In this document: piece by piece, positions 9,590 through 17,789 of the stretch | Layout of the letters: the number at the start of each line of letters is the position of its first letter | How positions within the stretch are numbered: position 1 is the stretch's first letter | From: Polymorphobacter fuscus | GTDB taxonomy: Bacteria > Pseudomonadota > Alphaproteobacteria > Sphingomonadales > Sphingomonadaceae | Reading direction: 5' to 3' | Length of the DNA stretch: 64,000 bases | Assembly: GCF_011927825.1 (NCBI RefSeq) | Contig: NZ_JAATJI010000001.1 | Span: 806,001 to 870,000, forward strand | The notes under the pieces: model-generated | Seen by the model: the letters and a program-made list of their open reading frames with translations, nothing else | The model's database searches: none | What the model was told of the DNA's origin: nothing | Program-made: the position numbers and the translations under genes

Positions 9590-9665
9590 GTCCCTGCCTT
9601 ACCGCCGGGACCGTCCCTGCGGCAAGCCGGGGCGCCGCGACCCTTATGCCGACAGGAATTGACCC

Positions 9666-10175
9666 ATGGCCTGGACCGACGAACGCATCGCTCAGCTGAA
9701 AGCCGGCTGGGAAGGCGGCATGACCGCAAGCCAGATCGCCGAAGCGCTGGGCGAAGGCGTCAGCCGCAATGCCGTCATCGGCAAGGCGCATCGCCTTGGC
9801 CTTGAATCACGTCCGTCGCCGGTGAAGGGCACCGAGGACGTGGCTGCAGCACCGGCAGCCAAGCCGGTCGCGACCGCGGCGCCGGCTGCCGTTGTCCCGG
9901 TATCCGTGCCCACCGTGCCGCGTCCGGCTGTTGCCAAGAAGCCAGCGCGGACCGGCAAGGCGGCGCGCACGACCTTGCTCGATCTCAACGAGAAGATCTG
10001 CAAATGGCCGATCGGCCACCCGGGGGATGCGGATTTTCATTTCTGCGGAAAGTCGGCACAGGCGGGCTTCCCCTATTGCACCGAACATTGCCTTGTCGCC
10101 TATCAGGCGCAGCTGCCGCGGCGCGATCGCGATCGCCGGCCGCCGCCGCAGATGCCGGGCATGCCGCGGCGCTAG
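9666..10175 (+). CDS. gcrA: Cell-cycle transcriptional regulator GcrA
   Basis: GcrA is an alphaproteobacterial sigma70 cofactor that activates promoters carrying CcrM-methylated GANTC sites. This 169-residue protein has the N-terminal DNA-binding domain MAWTDERIAQLKAGWEGG with the helix-turn-helix SRNAVIGKAHRLGL, then an Ala/Pro-rich linker (about 55-100), and the C-terminal sigma2-interacting region ICKWPIGHPGDADFHFCG and PYCTEHCLVAYQ with its conserved Cys/His residues. Length and domain order match the family. It is a single gene, tail-to-tail with the following flavoprotein gene. Confidence 0.96.
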   Translation: MAWTDERIAQLKAGWEGGMTASQIAEALGEGVSRNAVIGKAHRLGLESRPSPVKGTEDVAAAPAAKPVATAAPAAVVPVSVPTVPRPAVAKKPARTGKAARTTLLDLNEKICKWPIGHPGDADFHFCGKSAQAGFPYCTEHCLVAYQAQLPRRDRDRRPPPQMPGMPRR

Positions 10176-10185
10176 CGCGCGGCAG

Positions 10186-10210
10186 GTCGGCGGGGTGGTC
10201 CCCCGCCGAC
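10186..10210. terminator. GC-rich hairpin between convergent genes
   Basis: A perfect 10-bp stem (GTCGGCGGGG / CCCCGCCGAC) with a five-base loop lies in the 42-base gap between the convergent gcrA and PPOX-type genes. It may stop transcription from both sides, but neither strand shows a clear U-run, so it is only terminator-like. Confidence 0.45.
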
Positions 10211-10217
10211 ACCGTCC

Positions 10218-10703
10218 TCAATCCAGCGAAACCGTCGCAACCTTGTCCTTATAATCGGCCTTGGGGTCCGACCCGAGCAGCATCTTCAAGCCGGCGAAGA
10301 TGCTCGATTCGTTCAGCCAGACTTCGGCGGTGTGCGCGTCCATGCGCAGCAGTCGCAGCTTGGGGTCAGTCTTGCCGCCTTCGTACCAGGCCGCAACGAA
10401 CGGGTTCCACAAACGCTCGATGGTCGCCGGATTATTGTCGAGGACGAGCGTGCCGTGCAACGTCGCGAACAGCTCGTGACCCTTGTCGACGAAGCTGGCG
10501 ACGGCGTGGTGGCCTTCGTTCAGATGCTGCACCAGGTCGCTTTCGGTCGAAGTGAAGAACCAAAGCGGGCTCTTGTCGCCTTCCGCCTGCGCCGTCATCG
10601 GCCGGGGATGGGCATTTTCGACGCCGTCGAGGCCGAGCATCACGGTACGGTCCGAATGCAGTGCCTTCCAGAACTTGGCCTGAAGGTCTTGGGGGGTCGT
10701 CAT
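10218..10703 (-). CDS. Pyridoxamine 5'-phosphate oxidase-like flavin-binding protein (general stress type)
   Basis: A 161-residue split-barrel flavin-binding protein resembling bacterial general-stress PPOX-like proteins (the B. subtilis YdaG / Xanthomonas stress family). Landmarks are the N-terminal LQAKFWKALHSDRTVMLGL, the barrel segment HPRPMTAQAEG with LWFFTSTES, and the C-terminal RMDAHTAEVWLNESSIFAGLKMLLG. It probably binds FMN or FAD but lacks the substrate region of PdxH, so it is not the vitamin B6 oxidase. The start at 10703 follows an AAGGAG ribosome site 8 bases upstream. Longer reading upstream on this strand is antisense to the monooxygenase gene and is not real. Confidence 0.85.
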   Translation of the reverse strand: MTTPQDLQAKFWKALHSDRTVMLGLDGVENAHPRPMTAQAEGDKSPLWFFTSTESDLVQHLNEGHHAVASFVDKGHELFATLHGTLVLDNNPATIERLWNPFVAAWYEGGKTDPKLRLLRMDAHTAEVWLNESSIFAGLKMLLGSDPKADYKDKVATVSLD

Positions 10704-10835
10704 GTCGATGCTCCTTTTCGTTGCGCGCCTATAACGCGCCTTGGCGGCGGCGGTTGCGCGTCGGTTGCATGACATTGCCACTGCCGTTACCGTTAACGTC
10801 AACCTGCTGCCACGCCGGCGGCGCGGAGGGCCTTC

Positions 10836-12323
10836 ATGACCACCGATCATTTCGATGTGCTGATCGTCGGGGCCGGGCTGTCGGGCATCGGCGCCGCCGT
10901 GCATCTGCAGGGCGATTGCCCCGACCGCAGCTTTGCAATCCTTGAAGGGCGCGACGCCATCGGTGGGACCTGGGACCTGTTCCGCTACCCCGGCATCAGG
11001 TCGGACAGCGACATGTACACGCTGGGCTACAGCTTCAAGCCCTGGAACGCGGCGAAGGCGATCGCCGACGGCCCGAGCATCCGCAGCTATATCCGCGAAG
11101 CCGCCAGCGAACATGACGTCGAAAGGCACATCCGGTTCGGCCACAAGGTCAAGGCCGCCGATTGGGACAGCACGCGTGCACGCTGGACGGTGACCTGCGC
11201 GCTGGCCGACGGATCGACCGTGACCCTGTCGTGCAACTTCCTTTTCATGTGCTCGGGTTATTACAGCTATGACGAAGGCCATAAACCAGACTGGCCGGGG
11301 GAAGCCGATTTCCAGGGCCAGATTGTCCACCCGCAATTCTGGCCCGAAACCCTCGACCATGCCGGCGAGAAGGTCGTCATCATCGGATCGGGTGCGACGG
11401 CGGTGACGCTGGTGCCGGAGATCGCCCGGACGGCGGCGCGGGTGACGATGCTGCAACGGTCGCCGACGTGGATGGTCAGCCGGCCGGCAAGCGACGGCAT
11501 CGCCAATGCGCTGCGCGCCGTGCTGCCGGCCAAGGTCGCCTATGACATGGTGCGCTGGAAGAATGTCACCATGGGCATGTGGTTCTACCAACAGACCCGC
11601 AAGAACCCCGACAAGGTCCGCACCGCGCTGCTCGGCCGGCTGCAGAAGCTGCTGCCTGCCGGCTATGACATGGCCACGCACTTCACCCCGCGTTACAACC
11701 CATGGGACCAGCGGCTGTGCCTGGTCCCCGATGCCGACCTGTTCGACGCCATCAAGGCGGGCAAGGCCGACATCGCCACCGACACCATCGCGCGCTTCGA
11801 AGCCGACGGCATTCGGCTCGCCTCGGGCGCGTTGCTGGAAGCCGATATCGTCATCGCCGCGACCGGGCTGAAGCTGCAGGCGCTGGGTGGCATGGCGGTC
11901 AGCGTCGATGGTGTTCCGCAGCGGATTGCCGATGCGCTCGCCTACAAGGGCATGATGTTTTCGGGCATTCCCAACCTCGCCATCAGCTTCGGCTATATCA
12001 ATGCCAGCTGGACGCTGCGGTCGGACCTGATCGCCGGCTATGTCGGCCGGCTGCTCAACTATATGCGCGCCACCGGCACCAGCATCGCCACGGCGACGCC
12101 GGGCGCCGATGTCCAGCCCGAGCGGCTGGCGATGGATCTGTCCTCGGGCTATGTCCAGCGCGGCGCCGACGCCCTGCCCCGCTCCGGCAGCCGCGCGCCC
12201 TGGATGGTCACCGCCAGTTACAAGCACGACCGGCAGCAACTGCGCGACGGCGACCTGGGCGAAGAAATGGTGTTCAGCCGGCCCGAGGCGCGGGCGCCAG
12301 CGCTGGCCGAGGCTGCGGAATAG
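10836..12323 (+). CDS. Flavin-containing / Baeyer-Villiger-type monooxygenase
   Basis: A 495-residue FAD- and NADPH-dependent monooxygenase. The FAD Rossmann motif GAGLSGIGAA is at residues 12-21 and the NADPH Rossmann motif IGSGATAV near 183-190. Between them is the Baeyer-Villiger fingerprint FxGxxxHxxxWP, read here as F159-Q-G161, H165, W169-P170. The family inserts oxygen next to ketones or hydroxylates N/S centres; the natural substrate is not evident. Sequence style resembles the steroid/alkanone monooxygenase-like proteins common in Sphingomonadales and mycobacteria. It is divergent from the PPOX-type gene with about 130 bases between them and convergent with the cupin gene. Confidence 0.9.
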   Translation: MTTDHFDVLIVGAGLSGIGAAVHLQGDCPDRSFAILEGRDAIGGTWDLFRYPGIRSDSDMYTLGYSFKPWNAAKAIADGPSIRSYIREAASEHDVERHIRFGHKVKAADWDSTRARWTVTCALADGSTVTLSCNFLFMCSGYYSYDEGHKPDWPGEADFQGQIVHPQFWPETLDHAGEKVVIIGSGATAVTLVPEIARTAARVTMLQRSPTWMVSRPASDGIANALRAVLPAKVAYDMVRWKNVTMGMWFYQQTRKNPDKVRTALLGRLQKLLPAGYDMATHFTPRYNPWDQRLCLVPDADLFDAIKAGKADIATDTIARFEADGIRLASGALLEADIVIAATGLKLQALGGMAVSVDGVPQRIADALAYKGMMFSGIPNLAISFGYINASWTLRSDLIAGYVGRLLNYMRATGTSIATATPGADVQPERLAMDLSSGYVQRGADALPRSGSRAPWMVTASYKHDRQQLRDGDLGEEMVFSRPEARAPALAEAAE

Positions 12324-12329
12324 CTCGCG

Positions 12330-12887
12330 TTAAGCGGGCGCGCGTACCACCGGCCGGTCGATCAACACCGCCAGCAGCAGCGCCGGGCCGCCATGCGCCA
12401 CCCAGGCATGGTTGGTGCCGCGCTGGATGACCACCTGCCCCGGCTTCACCCGCGTCTCGCCGCCTTCCAGCACCAGCGAGACATCACCCTGCAGCAGGCA
12501 GATGACGTCGATCGAATGAGTCTCGTGCATCGCCGGATGGCGCGACTGGTCGATGATATGGCGATCGCCGTCGAACCCTGCGAACACGTCGCGCACAACG
12601 GCATCGAGCTGCGGCTTCGGCACGCCTTCGGGCAGTGGTGAAACGACGAACCAGCGCACCTGGACATTGCCCGGTCGCGGCCCGAGCACCGCCGTTGTCG
12701 TGCCGAGATCGCGGTGATCGTTCGGGTCGAGCGGCCCGCTGGCGCTGTCCTCCCAGATTTCGAACAACCCGCCCAGATCGGGATCGCCGGCGAAGGCCGA
12801 CGGCCCGCCATCGATGATGATGACCGATTGGCCGGCGGCATTGTCGCCGGTGACGATGCGGCGCATGGCGTCGGCAAAGCCTGTCAC
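12330..12887 (-). CDS. Cupin-domain protein coupled to phaC
   Basis: A 185-residue protein whose C-terminal half is a single-domain cupin: HPAMHETHSIDVICLLQGDVSL (first motif) and LKPG-like VKPGQVVIQRGTNHAWVAHGG (second motif) supply the His-rich metal pocket. The N-terminal half (about 1-90) contains an acidic block LGGLFEIWEDSASGPLDP of unknown role. The GTG start at 12887 overlaps the phaC stop by four bases (GTGA), so it is translated with PHA synthase. Related cupins accompany aromatic-catabolism and oxidoreductase genes; a direct role in polyester metabolism is only an inference from coupling. An upstream start is excluded because it would run inside phaC. Confidence 0.82.
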   Translation of the reverse strand: MTGFADAMRRIVTGDNAAGQSVIIIDGGPSAFAGDPDLGGLFEIWEDSASGPLDPNDHRDLGTTTAVLGPRPGNVQVRWFVVSPLPEGVPKPQLDAVVRDVFAGFDGDRHIIDQSRHPAMHETHSIDVICLLQGDVSLVLEGGETRVKPGQVVIQRGTNHAWVAHGGPALLLAVLIDRPVVRAPA

Positions 12888-14644
12888 CCGATGCGTTCCT
12901 TGACATAGCGCCCCGGCGCATCCTCGATCGCCTTGTGGGCACCGCTCCCCGGCACGCGCGCCGCGACCTTGGCACCCGAGCGCGGCGCCAGCCAGGCGAT
13001 CCAGTCCGGCCACCAGCTGCCCTTGGTCTCCGCCGCCGAGGCGACGAAATCGTCGAAGCGCTCGGGCAGCGTGTCGCTTGTCCAATATTGGTATTTCTTG
13101 GCCGACGGCGGGTTGACGACGCCGGCGATATGTCCGGACCCCGCGAGAACGAAGCGCTTTTCCCCGGTGAAGGCACTGGTCAGCTTGTAGGCCGAGCGCG
13201 CCGGCGCGATATGATCTTCCTTGCCACCCTGGATATAGGATGGCGTCGCCACCCGGGTGAGGTCGATCGGCACGCCGAGCACCGTCAGCCCGCCCGGCTT
13301 GACCAGAAGATTGTCGCGATAAATGTCTTCCAGATAGCTGCGGTGCCACAGCGCCGGCACATTGGTGGCATCACTGTTCCAATAGAGCAGATCGAACGGC
13401 ATATAGTCCTTGCCGATCAGATAGTTGTTGACGACATAGCTCCAGATCAGGTCGTTCGACCGCAGCATGTTGAAGGTCATCGCCATGTTGCGGCCATCGA
13501 GCCAGGGCTTGTCCGCCGTCAGCTTGCCGAGCGTGTCGAGCGTTGCGTTGTCGATGAACACGCCGAGCTCGCCGCACTCGCTCATGTCGACCTGGGCCGT
13601 GAAGAAGGTCGCCGAACGGACCTTGTCGGCCTCGCCGCGCGCCGCGAGCACCGCCAGCGTCGCCGCCAGCGTGGTGCCGGCGACGCAATAGCCGATGGTG
13701 TGCGCACTGTTCGTGCCGCAGATATCGAGAACCGTGTCGAGCGCGGTGATCTGCCCTTCGCCGACATAATGGTCGAGCGTGACATCGGCTAGGCTGGCGT
13801 CGGCATTCTTCCACGAGGTGACGAAGACAGTCAGCCCCTGCTCGACCGCCCAGCGGATGAAGCTCTTTTCGGCCGTCAGGTCGAGAATGTAGAATTTGTT
13901 GATCCACGGCGGGAAGATCAGCAACGGCGTCTTGTAGACCTTCGCGGTGGTCGGGCTGTACTGGATCAGCTGGAAAAGCCGGTTTTCGAACACCACCTTG
14001 CCCGGCGTCACGGCGACGTTGCGGCCGACTTCGAAGGCGTTCTCGTCGGTCATCTTCATGCGGCCGGCGGACATGTCGGCCATCATGTGCTCCAGCCCCT
14101 TGAGCAGGTTGGCACCGCCGGTTTCGGCGGTCTTCTTCAGCACCTCGGGATTGGTCAGGGCAAAGTTGGACGGTGACATGGCGTCGACGAACTGTTTGAT
14201 GAAGAAGCGCGCGCGCGTCTTTTCATGCGCGTCCAGCCCTTCGATGTCGTTGCCGGCCTCGAGGATATAGTTGGAGGCGAGGAGATAGGACTGGCGCAGG
14301 AAATCGAAGGCCGGCGCTTCCTGCCACGCCTCGCCTGCGAAACGCTTGTCCTTGACCGCGCCGACCGGGCTCGGGGTCGACCCCGGGACCAGGAACGACT
14401 GCCAGAGCGCCATCGCGTCGGTCATGTAGCGGCTCTGCAAGGTCAGCAGCCGCTGCGGATCGGCCATCGCCGCCGACATCGCCAATTGCCAGGTCGCCAT
14501 CGCACCGAGCGGATCGAGCGACGGCAGCGCCGTACCCTGCTCCTTCGACCAGAATTCCAGCATCATCTGCTGGCTGCGCCCGGCCAATTCGGTCCATTTC
14601 TGGAAAGCCTCGATCGGCTGCGCGGGTGCCGGTGCTTCCGCCAT
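12884..14644 (-). CDS. phaC: Class I poly(3-hydroxyalkanoate) synthase
   Basis: PhaC polymerises 3-hydroxyacyl-CoA into the storage polyester on granules. The 586-residue protein has the alpha/beta-hydrolase triad: Cys320 in the lipase-like box GYCVAG, Asp477 in GGKEDHIAP and His505 in GSGHIAG, almost the same numbering as Cupriavidus PhaC (319/480/508). The N-terminal domain (about 1-200) includes the class I WSKEQG and LQSRYMTDAMALW blocks. Start ATG 14644 gives MAEAPAPAQPIE; 10 residues upstream are in frame but atypical. No phaA, phaB, phaP or phaR is adjacent, and the downstream partner is a cupin gene joined by a GTGA overlap. Confidence 0.96.
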   Translation of the reverse strand: MAEAPAPAQPIEAFQKWTELAGRSQQMMLEFWSKEQGTALPSLDPLGAMATWQLAMSAAMADPQRLLTLQSRYMTDAMALWQSFLVPGSTPSPVGAVKDKRFAGEAWQEAPAFDFLRQSYLLASNYILEAGNDIEGLDAHEKTRARFFIKQFVDAMSPSNFALTNPEVLKKTAETGGANLLKGLEHMMADMSAGRMKMTDENAFEVGRNVAVTPGKVVFENRLFQLIQYSPTTAKVYKTPLLIFPPWINKFYILDLTAEKSFIRWAVEQGLTVFVTSWKNADASLADVTLDHYVGEGQITALDTVLDICGTNSAHTIGYCVAGTTLAATLAVLAARGEADKVRSATFFTAQVDMSECGELGVFIDNATLDTLGKLTADKPWLDGRNMAMTFNMLRSNDLIWSYVVNNYLIGKDYMPFDLLYWNSDATNVPALWHRSYLEDIYRDNLLVKPGGLTVLGVPIDLTRVATPSYIQGGKEDHIAPARSAYKLTSAFTGEKRFVLAGSGHIAGVVNPPSAKKYQYWTSDTLPERFDDFVASAAETKGSWWPDWIAWLAPRSGAKVAARVPGSGAHKAIEDAPGRYVKERIG

Positions 14645-14814
14645 GGTCCAAACCCCAATATCTCTTTGCAACACTCAGCATAGTGAACGTGCGGAGGTTG
14701 AAACGCCATGCATTTCCGGGGGTCGCCCGACGCAAGAATCGCTCTTCCAGTCGCTGCACAACAGCGCTATTACACCTCGACCGGAATAAACCCGGCCCGT
14801 CACGGAGATTTCCA

Positions 14815-15132
14815 ATGATCAAGCCGCTGTTTCTTGCTGCCGCCGCGATGCTTGCAGCCCCGGTGCTTGCGCAGGCGCCTGCCGCAGCCGAGCGTCCCTT
14901 TTGCAGCGCCACGGTGACCGACGGCTGCCAGCAGACCAAGGCGCAGCAGGCCCGCGCGATGACCGGCGCCCAGGTCGATGCCCGTGACGCTGCCAACGGT
15001 GGCAAATGGACCCCCGACATGCGCGGCACGCCCGCCGCCAAGCCGATGAAGGCCAAGCCGCGCAAGCGCGTCGTGCGCGTGACCAAGGTCCGCGTCGCCC
15101 CCGCTGCCGCCCCGGCCGCGGCGCCGCAATAG
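14815..15132 (+). CDS. Small secreted hypothetical protein with basic, Ala/Pro-rich tail
   Basis: A 105-residue protein with a clear signal peptide (MIKPLFLAAAAMLAAPVLAQA, cleavage near residue 20-23). The mature part holds two Cys (FCSATVTDGCQQ) that could form a disulfide and ends in a Lys/Arg-rich segment (KAKPRKRVVRVTKVRV) followed by an Ala/Pro tail. I do not recognise the family. The start at 14815 has CACGGAG seven to ten bases upstream; the long N-terminal extension of the same frame is not coding. It is divergent from phaC and followed by a strong terminator, so it is monocistronic and probably periplasmic. Confidence 0.75.
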   Translation: MIKPLFLAAAAMLAAPVLAQAPAAAERPFCSATVTDGCQQTKAQQARAMTGAQVDARDAANGGKWTPDMRGTPAAKPMKAKPRKRVVRVTKVRVAPAAAPAAAPQ

Positions 15133-15158
15133 GCCCCGTCTCTCCCGATCAACGATCA

Positions 15159-15200
15159 ATCGGGCGGTGGACGGAAACGTCCTCCGCCCGATTTTCGTTT
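15159..15200 (+). terminator. Intrinsic terminator after the small secreted protein
   Basis: A long stem pairs ATCGGGCGG (15159-15167) with CCGCCCGAT (15184-15192), with an inner GGAC/GTCC pair and a short loop, followed by TTTTCGTTT. It ends transcription from the small secreted-protein gene just 30 bases before the aminotransferase start. Confidence 0.85.
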
Positions 15201-15229
15201 CTGCCCCCGCCCGCCCGAAGGCCCGTGTC

Positions 15230-16438
15230 ATGAACGACGATTTCTACCGCATCCGCCGTCTGCCGCCCTATGTCATCGCCGAAGTCAATGCGATGCGGGC
15301 GGCGGCGCGCGCCCGCGGCGACGACATCATCGATCTCGGCATGGGCAACCCCGACCTGCCGCCGCCGCCGCATGTCATCGCCAAGCTGGCCGAAGTCGCC
15401 GCCAAGCCCGACGCGCACGGCTATTCGGCGTCGAAGGGCATTCCCGGGCTGCGCAAGGCCCAGGCCGGCTATTATGGCCGCCGTTTCGGAGTCGATGTCG
15501 ATCCGGAAAGCGAAGTCGTCGTCACGCTCGGCTCCAAGGAAGGGCTTGCCAACCTTGCCCAGGCCATCACCGCACCCGGCGACGTCGTGCTGGCCCCCAA
15601 CCCGAGCTACCCGATCCACACGTTCGGATTCATCATCGCGGGCGCCACCATCCGCAGCGTCCCGACCACGCCCGACGAGCGCTATTTCGAAGCGCTCGAG
15701 CGCGCCATGAAGTTTACCGTGCCAAAGCCTTCGGTGCTGGTCATGGGCTATCCATCGAACCCGACCGCCGAAACCGTCGACCTCGCATTTTACGAGCGGG
15801 TCGTCGCCTTCGCGAAAAAGCACCAGATCTGGGTATTGTCCGATCTCGCCTATTCGGAGATCTATTTCGACGGCCAGCCGACGCCATCGATCCTGCAGGT
15901 CCCCGGCGCCAAGGATGTCGCGATCGAGTTCACCTCGATGAGCAAGACCTATTCGATGGCCGGCTGGCGAATCGGTTTCGCTGTCGGCAACAAGACCTTG
16001 ATCAGCGCGCTCACCCGGGTCAAATCCTATCTCGACTATGGCGCCTTCACGCCGATCCAGGCCGCTGCGGTCGCTGCCATCAACGGTCCGCAGGACATCG
16101 TCGCCACCAACCGGCTGTTGTATCACCGGCGCCGGGACGTGCTGGTGGAAAGCTTCGGCCGCGCCGGCTGGGACGTGCCGCCATCGCGCGCAAGCATGTT
16201 CTGCTGGGCGCCCCTGCCGCCGGCGCTCGCACATCTCGGCAGCCTCGAATTTTCCAAGCAGCTGCTGACCCACGCCGGCGTCGCGGTGGCCCCGGGCGTC
16301 GGCTATGGCGAGGACGGCGAAGGCTTCGTCCGCATTGCCATGGTCGAAAACGAGCAGCGGTTGCGCCAGGCGGCGCGCAACGTCCGCAAATATCTGCAGA
16401 GTATGGGTGTCAACACGCCGTCGGCGCGGGCCGGTTGA
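15230..16438 (+). CDS. alaC: PLP-dependent aminotransferase, AlaC-like (glutamate-pyruvate)
   Basis: A 402-residue fold-type I aminotransferase. The PLP-binding Lys239 lies in SMSKTYSMAGWRIGF, the NPT/Asn region in GYPSNPTAETVD, and the phosphate-binding start GSKEGLANLA near residue 101. The N-terminus (FYRIRRLPPYVIAEVN, then DIIDLGMGNPDLPPPP) matches AlaC, which converts pyruvate and glutamate to alanine and 2-oxoglutarate. Some databases name this branch LL-diaminopimelate aminotransferase; the AlaC reading fits the N-terminal sequence better. ATG 15230 is chosen over an in-frame ATG at 15167 because the latter lies within the upstream terminator. Confidence 0.85.
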   Translation: MNDDFYRIRRLPPYVIAEVNAMRAAARARGDDIIDLGMGNPDLPPPPHVIAKLAEVAAKPDAHGYSASKGIPGLRKAQAGYYGRRFGVDVDPESEVVVTLGSKEGLANLAQAITAPGDVVLAPNPSYPIHTFGFIIAGATIRSVPTTPDERYFEALERAMKFTVPKPSVLVMGYPSNPTAETVDLAFYERVVAFAKKHQIWVLSDLAYSEIYFDGQPTPSILQVPGAKDVAIEFTSMSKTYSMAGWRIGFAVGNKTLISALTRVKSYLDYGAFTPIQAAAVAAINGPQDIVATNRLLYHRRRDVLVESFGRAGWDVPPSRASMFCWAPLPPALAHLGSLEFSKQLLTHAGVAVAPGVGYGEDGEGFVRIAMVENEQRLRQAARNVRKYLQSMGVNTPSARAG

Positions 16439-16451
16439 GCAACAGGAACGA

Positions 16452-16526
16452 TGGTGGGCCCGGAGGGATTCGAACCCCCAACCTAGCCGTTATGAGCGGC
16501 CGGCTCTACCGTTGAGCTACAGGCCC
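16452..16526 (-). tRNA. tRNA with CAT anticodon, most likely tRNA-Ile2 (lysidine-modified)
   Basis: A 75-base cloverleaf: acceptor GGGCCTG/CGGGCCC with one G-U pair, D arm GCTC/GAGC, anticodon stem GGCCG/CGGCT around loop CTCATAA, TTCGAAT T-loop, discriminator A and encoded CCA. The CAT anticodon could mean Met or Ile2. The CTCATAA loop and overall sequence resemble Ile2, whose C34 becomes lysidine to read AUA, and a second CAT tRNA at 57324 looks like elongator Met. The isotype is therefore inferred, not proven. Confidence 0.85.
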
Positions 16527-16573
16527 GGAAAAGCTGCCGCAGCGGTAGCGCAGGATGGTCGGTAGCAGAAGCC

Positions 16574-16610
16574 AAAAAAAGGGCCGGAACCGCCTCGGCG
16601 ATTCCGGCCC
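16574..16610 (-). terminator. Intrinsic terminator of the small RNA candidate / lysR transcript
   Basis: On the minus strand GGGCCGGAA (16602-16610) pairs with TTCCGGCCC (16581-16589) through a CGCC/GGCG inner stem and is followed by seven T residues (16574-16580). Orientation is clear because the plus strand lacks a T-run after the stem. Confidence 0.88.
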
Positions 16611-16740
16611 AAAATTGTGATCCGCACCATCGGGGGGCTCCGGGGGGGGTGGAGCAGCGCCGGGTACGGATCGGTTACCGGTCTCAAGAGGGGGGAGAGC
16701 GACCGGTAACATGCATCCGGTCGTCGGGGGGGACGAAGCG
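16574..16740 (-). ncRNA. Candidate small RNA with three C-rich loops and an intrinsic terminator
   Basis: Read on the minus strand, this gene-free stretch between lysR and tRNA-Ile2 contains three successive hairpins, each showing a C-run in its loop. They are CGTC/GACG around six C (16722-16735), a perfect 10-bp stem GTTACCGGTC/GACCGGTAAC around a 17-base loop with CTCTCCCCCCTC (16674-16710), and GCTCC/GGAGC around ACCCCCCCC (16637-16655). A terminator with seven U follows. Exposed C-runs suit pairing with Shine-Dalgarno sequences, as in alphaproteobacterial CCUCC-loop small RNAs. The 5' end is not resolved, and it could be processed from the lysR 3' UTR. No ORF is present. Confidence 0.6.
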
Positions 16741-16821
16741 GATGTAGCGCCGTCGGTGACGGCCACGGGTTGTATTTACGCCCTTCTGCATGATTGTGCA
16801 CCGCACAAGAATGCAGCCCAG

Positions 16822-17745
16822 CTATGCACTAAGCGCATACCGGTCGATATCGAGGTTTGCGGCCGTCATCCGACTGACCAGAAAGTCGCGCAGCGCCGCG
16901 ACACGCAAGGATCGCCTGAGCTCGACGGGATAGGTGAAGAAAGTCCGGAACACCGCGCCCTCAAGCTCCGGCAGCACGACCCGCACCTTCCCCGAAAAAC
17001 GGATCAGATAGCTCGGCAGCGCTGCAATGCCGGCGCCGGCCTCGACCGCCTGCAGCACGCCATGGCTGTTGTTGATGGTCAGCGCCGCCGACCGCGGCGC
17101 ACCCTCCTCGCCAAGGTCGAGCGCCCAGTTGATACCCTTCAGAAACTCGGGCGCCGCGTCGCCATAGGCGATCAGTCGATGCTGGCCCAGTTCGCCGACG
17201 CTGCGCGGGACGCCATGGCGCTCCAGATAGGCCGGCGACGCACACAGATAATGCCGAATGGGGAACAGCGGCTTTTGCACCAGCTCGGTCTGGAACGGCG
17301 GGTGAAAGCGGATGGCGACATCGGCCTCGCGCTTGGCGAGGTCGACGTCGAGGTCGGACAGCATCAGGTTGACGACGATGTCGGGGAACAGGTCGAGAAA
17401 GTCCCCCAGCTGCCGTGCCAGCCAGGTCGACCCGAAGCTGACCGTGGTGGTCAGGCGGATTTCGCCGGTCGGCCGATCGCGCGACGCATCGATGGCGTCG
17501 CGGGCGCGGTCGAGCCGGTCCTGCATGTCGTGGGTGGCAGCGCGCAACTGCTCGCCCTCATGGGTGGTGGCAAGCCCGCGCGCGTGACGATGAAACAGCT
17601 TGGCACCGATCTGTTCTTCGAGCGCACCGATCTGGCGGGACAGCGCCGGCTGGCTCATGTGCAGCCGGCGTGCGGCTTCGGTGAAGCTGCCGGCCTCGGC
17701 AACGACTTCGAACAGCCGCAGCTTTTCCCAATCGAGGTTCATCAT
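16822..17745 (-). CDS. LysR-family transcriptional regulator
   Basis: A 307-residue LysR regulator. The N-terminal winged helix-turn-helix spans about residues 5-65 (LRLFEVVAEAGSFTEAARRLHMSQPALSRQIGALEE), joined to a periplasmic-binding-protein-like effector domain (about 92-300). The co-inducer is unknown. Two adjacent ATG codons (17745, 17742) are possible; AGGGGG lies five bases before the first. It starts 44 bases after the trxB stop on the same strand, so it may be cotranscribed with trxB; downstream is the C-rich small RNA candidate. It is not divergent from its obvious neighbour, so no classical LysR target is evident here. Confidence 0.92.
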   Translation of the reverse strand: MMNLDWEKLRLFEVVAEAGSFTEAARRLHMSQPALSRQIGALEEQIGAKLFHRHARGLATTHEGEQLRAATHDMQDRLDRARDAIDASRDRPTGEIRLTTTVSFGSTWLARQLGDFLDLFPDIVVNLMLSDLDVDLAKREADVAIRFHPPFQTELVQKPLFPIRHYLCASPAYLERHGVPRSVGELGQHRLIAYGDAAPEFLKGINWALDLGEEGAPRSAALTINNSHGVLQAVEAGAGIAALPSYLIRFSGKVRVVLPELEGAVFRTFFTYPVELRRSLRVAALRDFLVSRMTAANLDIDRYALSA

Positions 17746-17789
17746 GTCCGCCCCCTATGCCGCACCGGCCCGGCGCGGCGCCTGGCGCC

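Noticed and set aside
10218..12239. 673-codon minus-strand reading of the PPOX-type gene
   Set aside because: Only the last 161 codons are homologous to the family; the rest is antisense to the monooxygenase. The start was set at 10703.
16611..16740. Protein-coding potential of the G-rich region after lysR
   Set aside because: Frames here are Pro/Gly/Arg low-complexity without a ribosome site; the paired hairpins and terminator explain the composition better.
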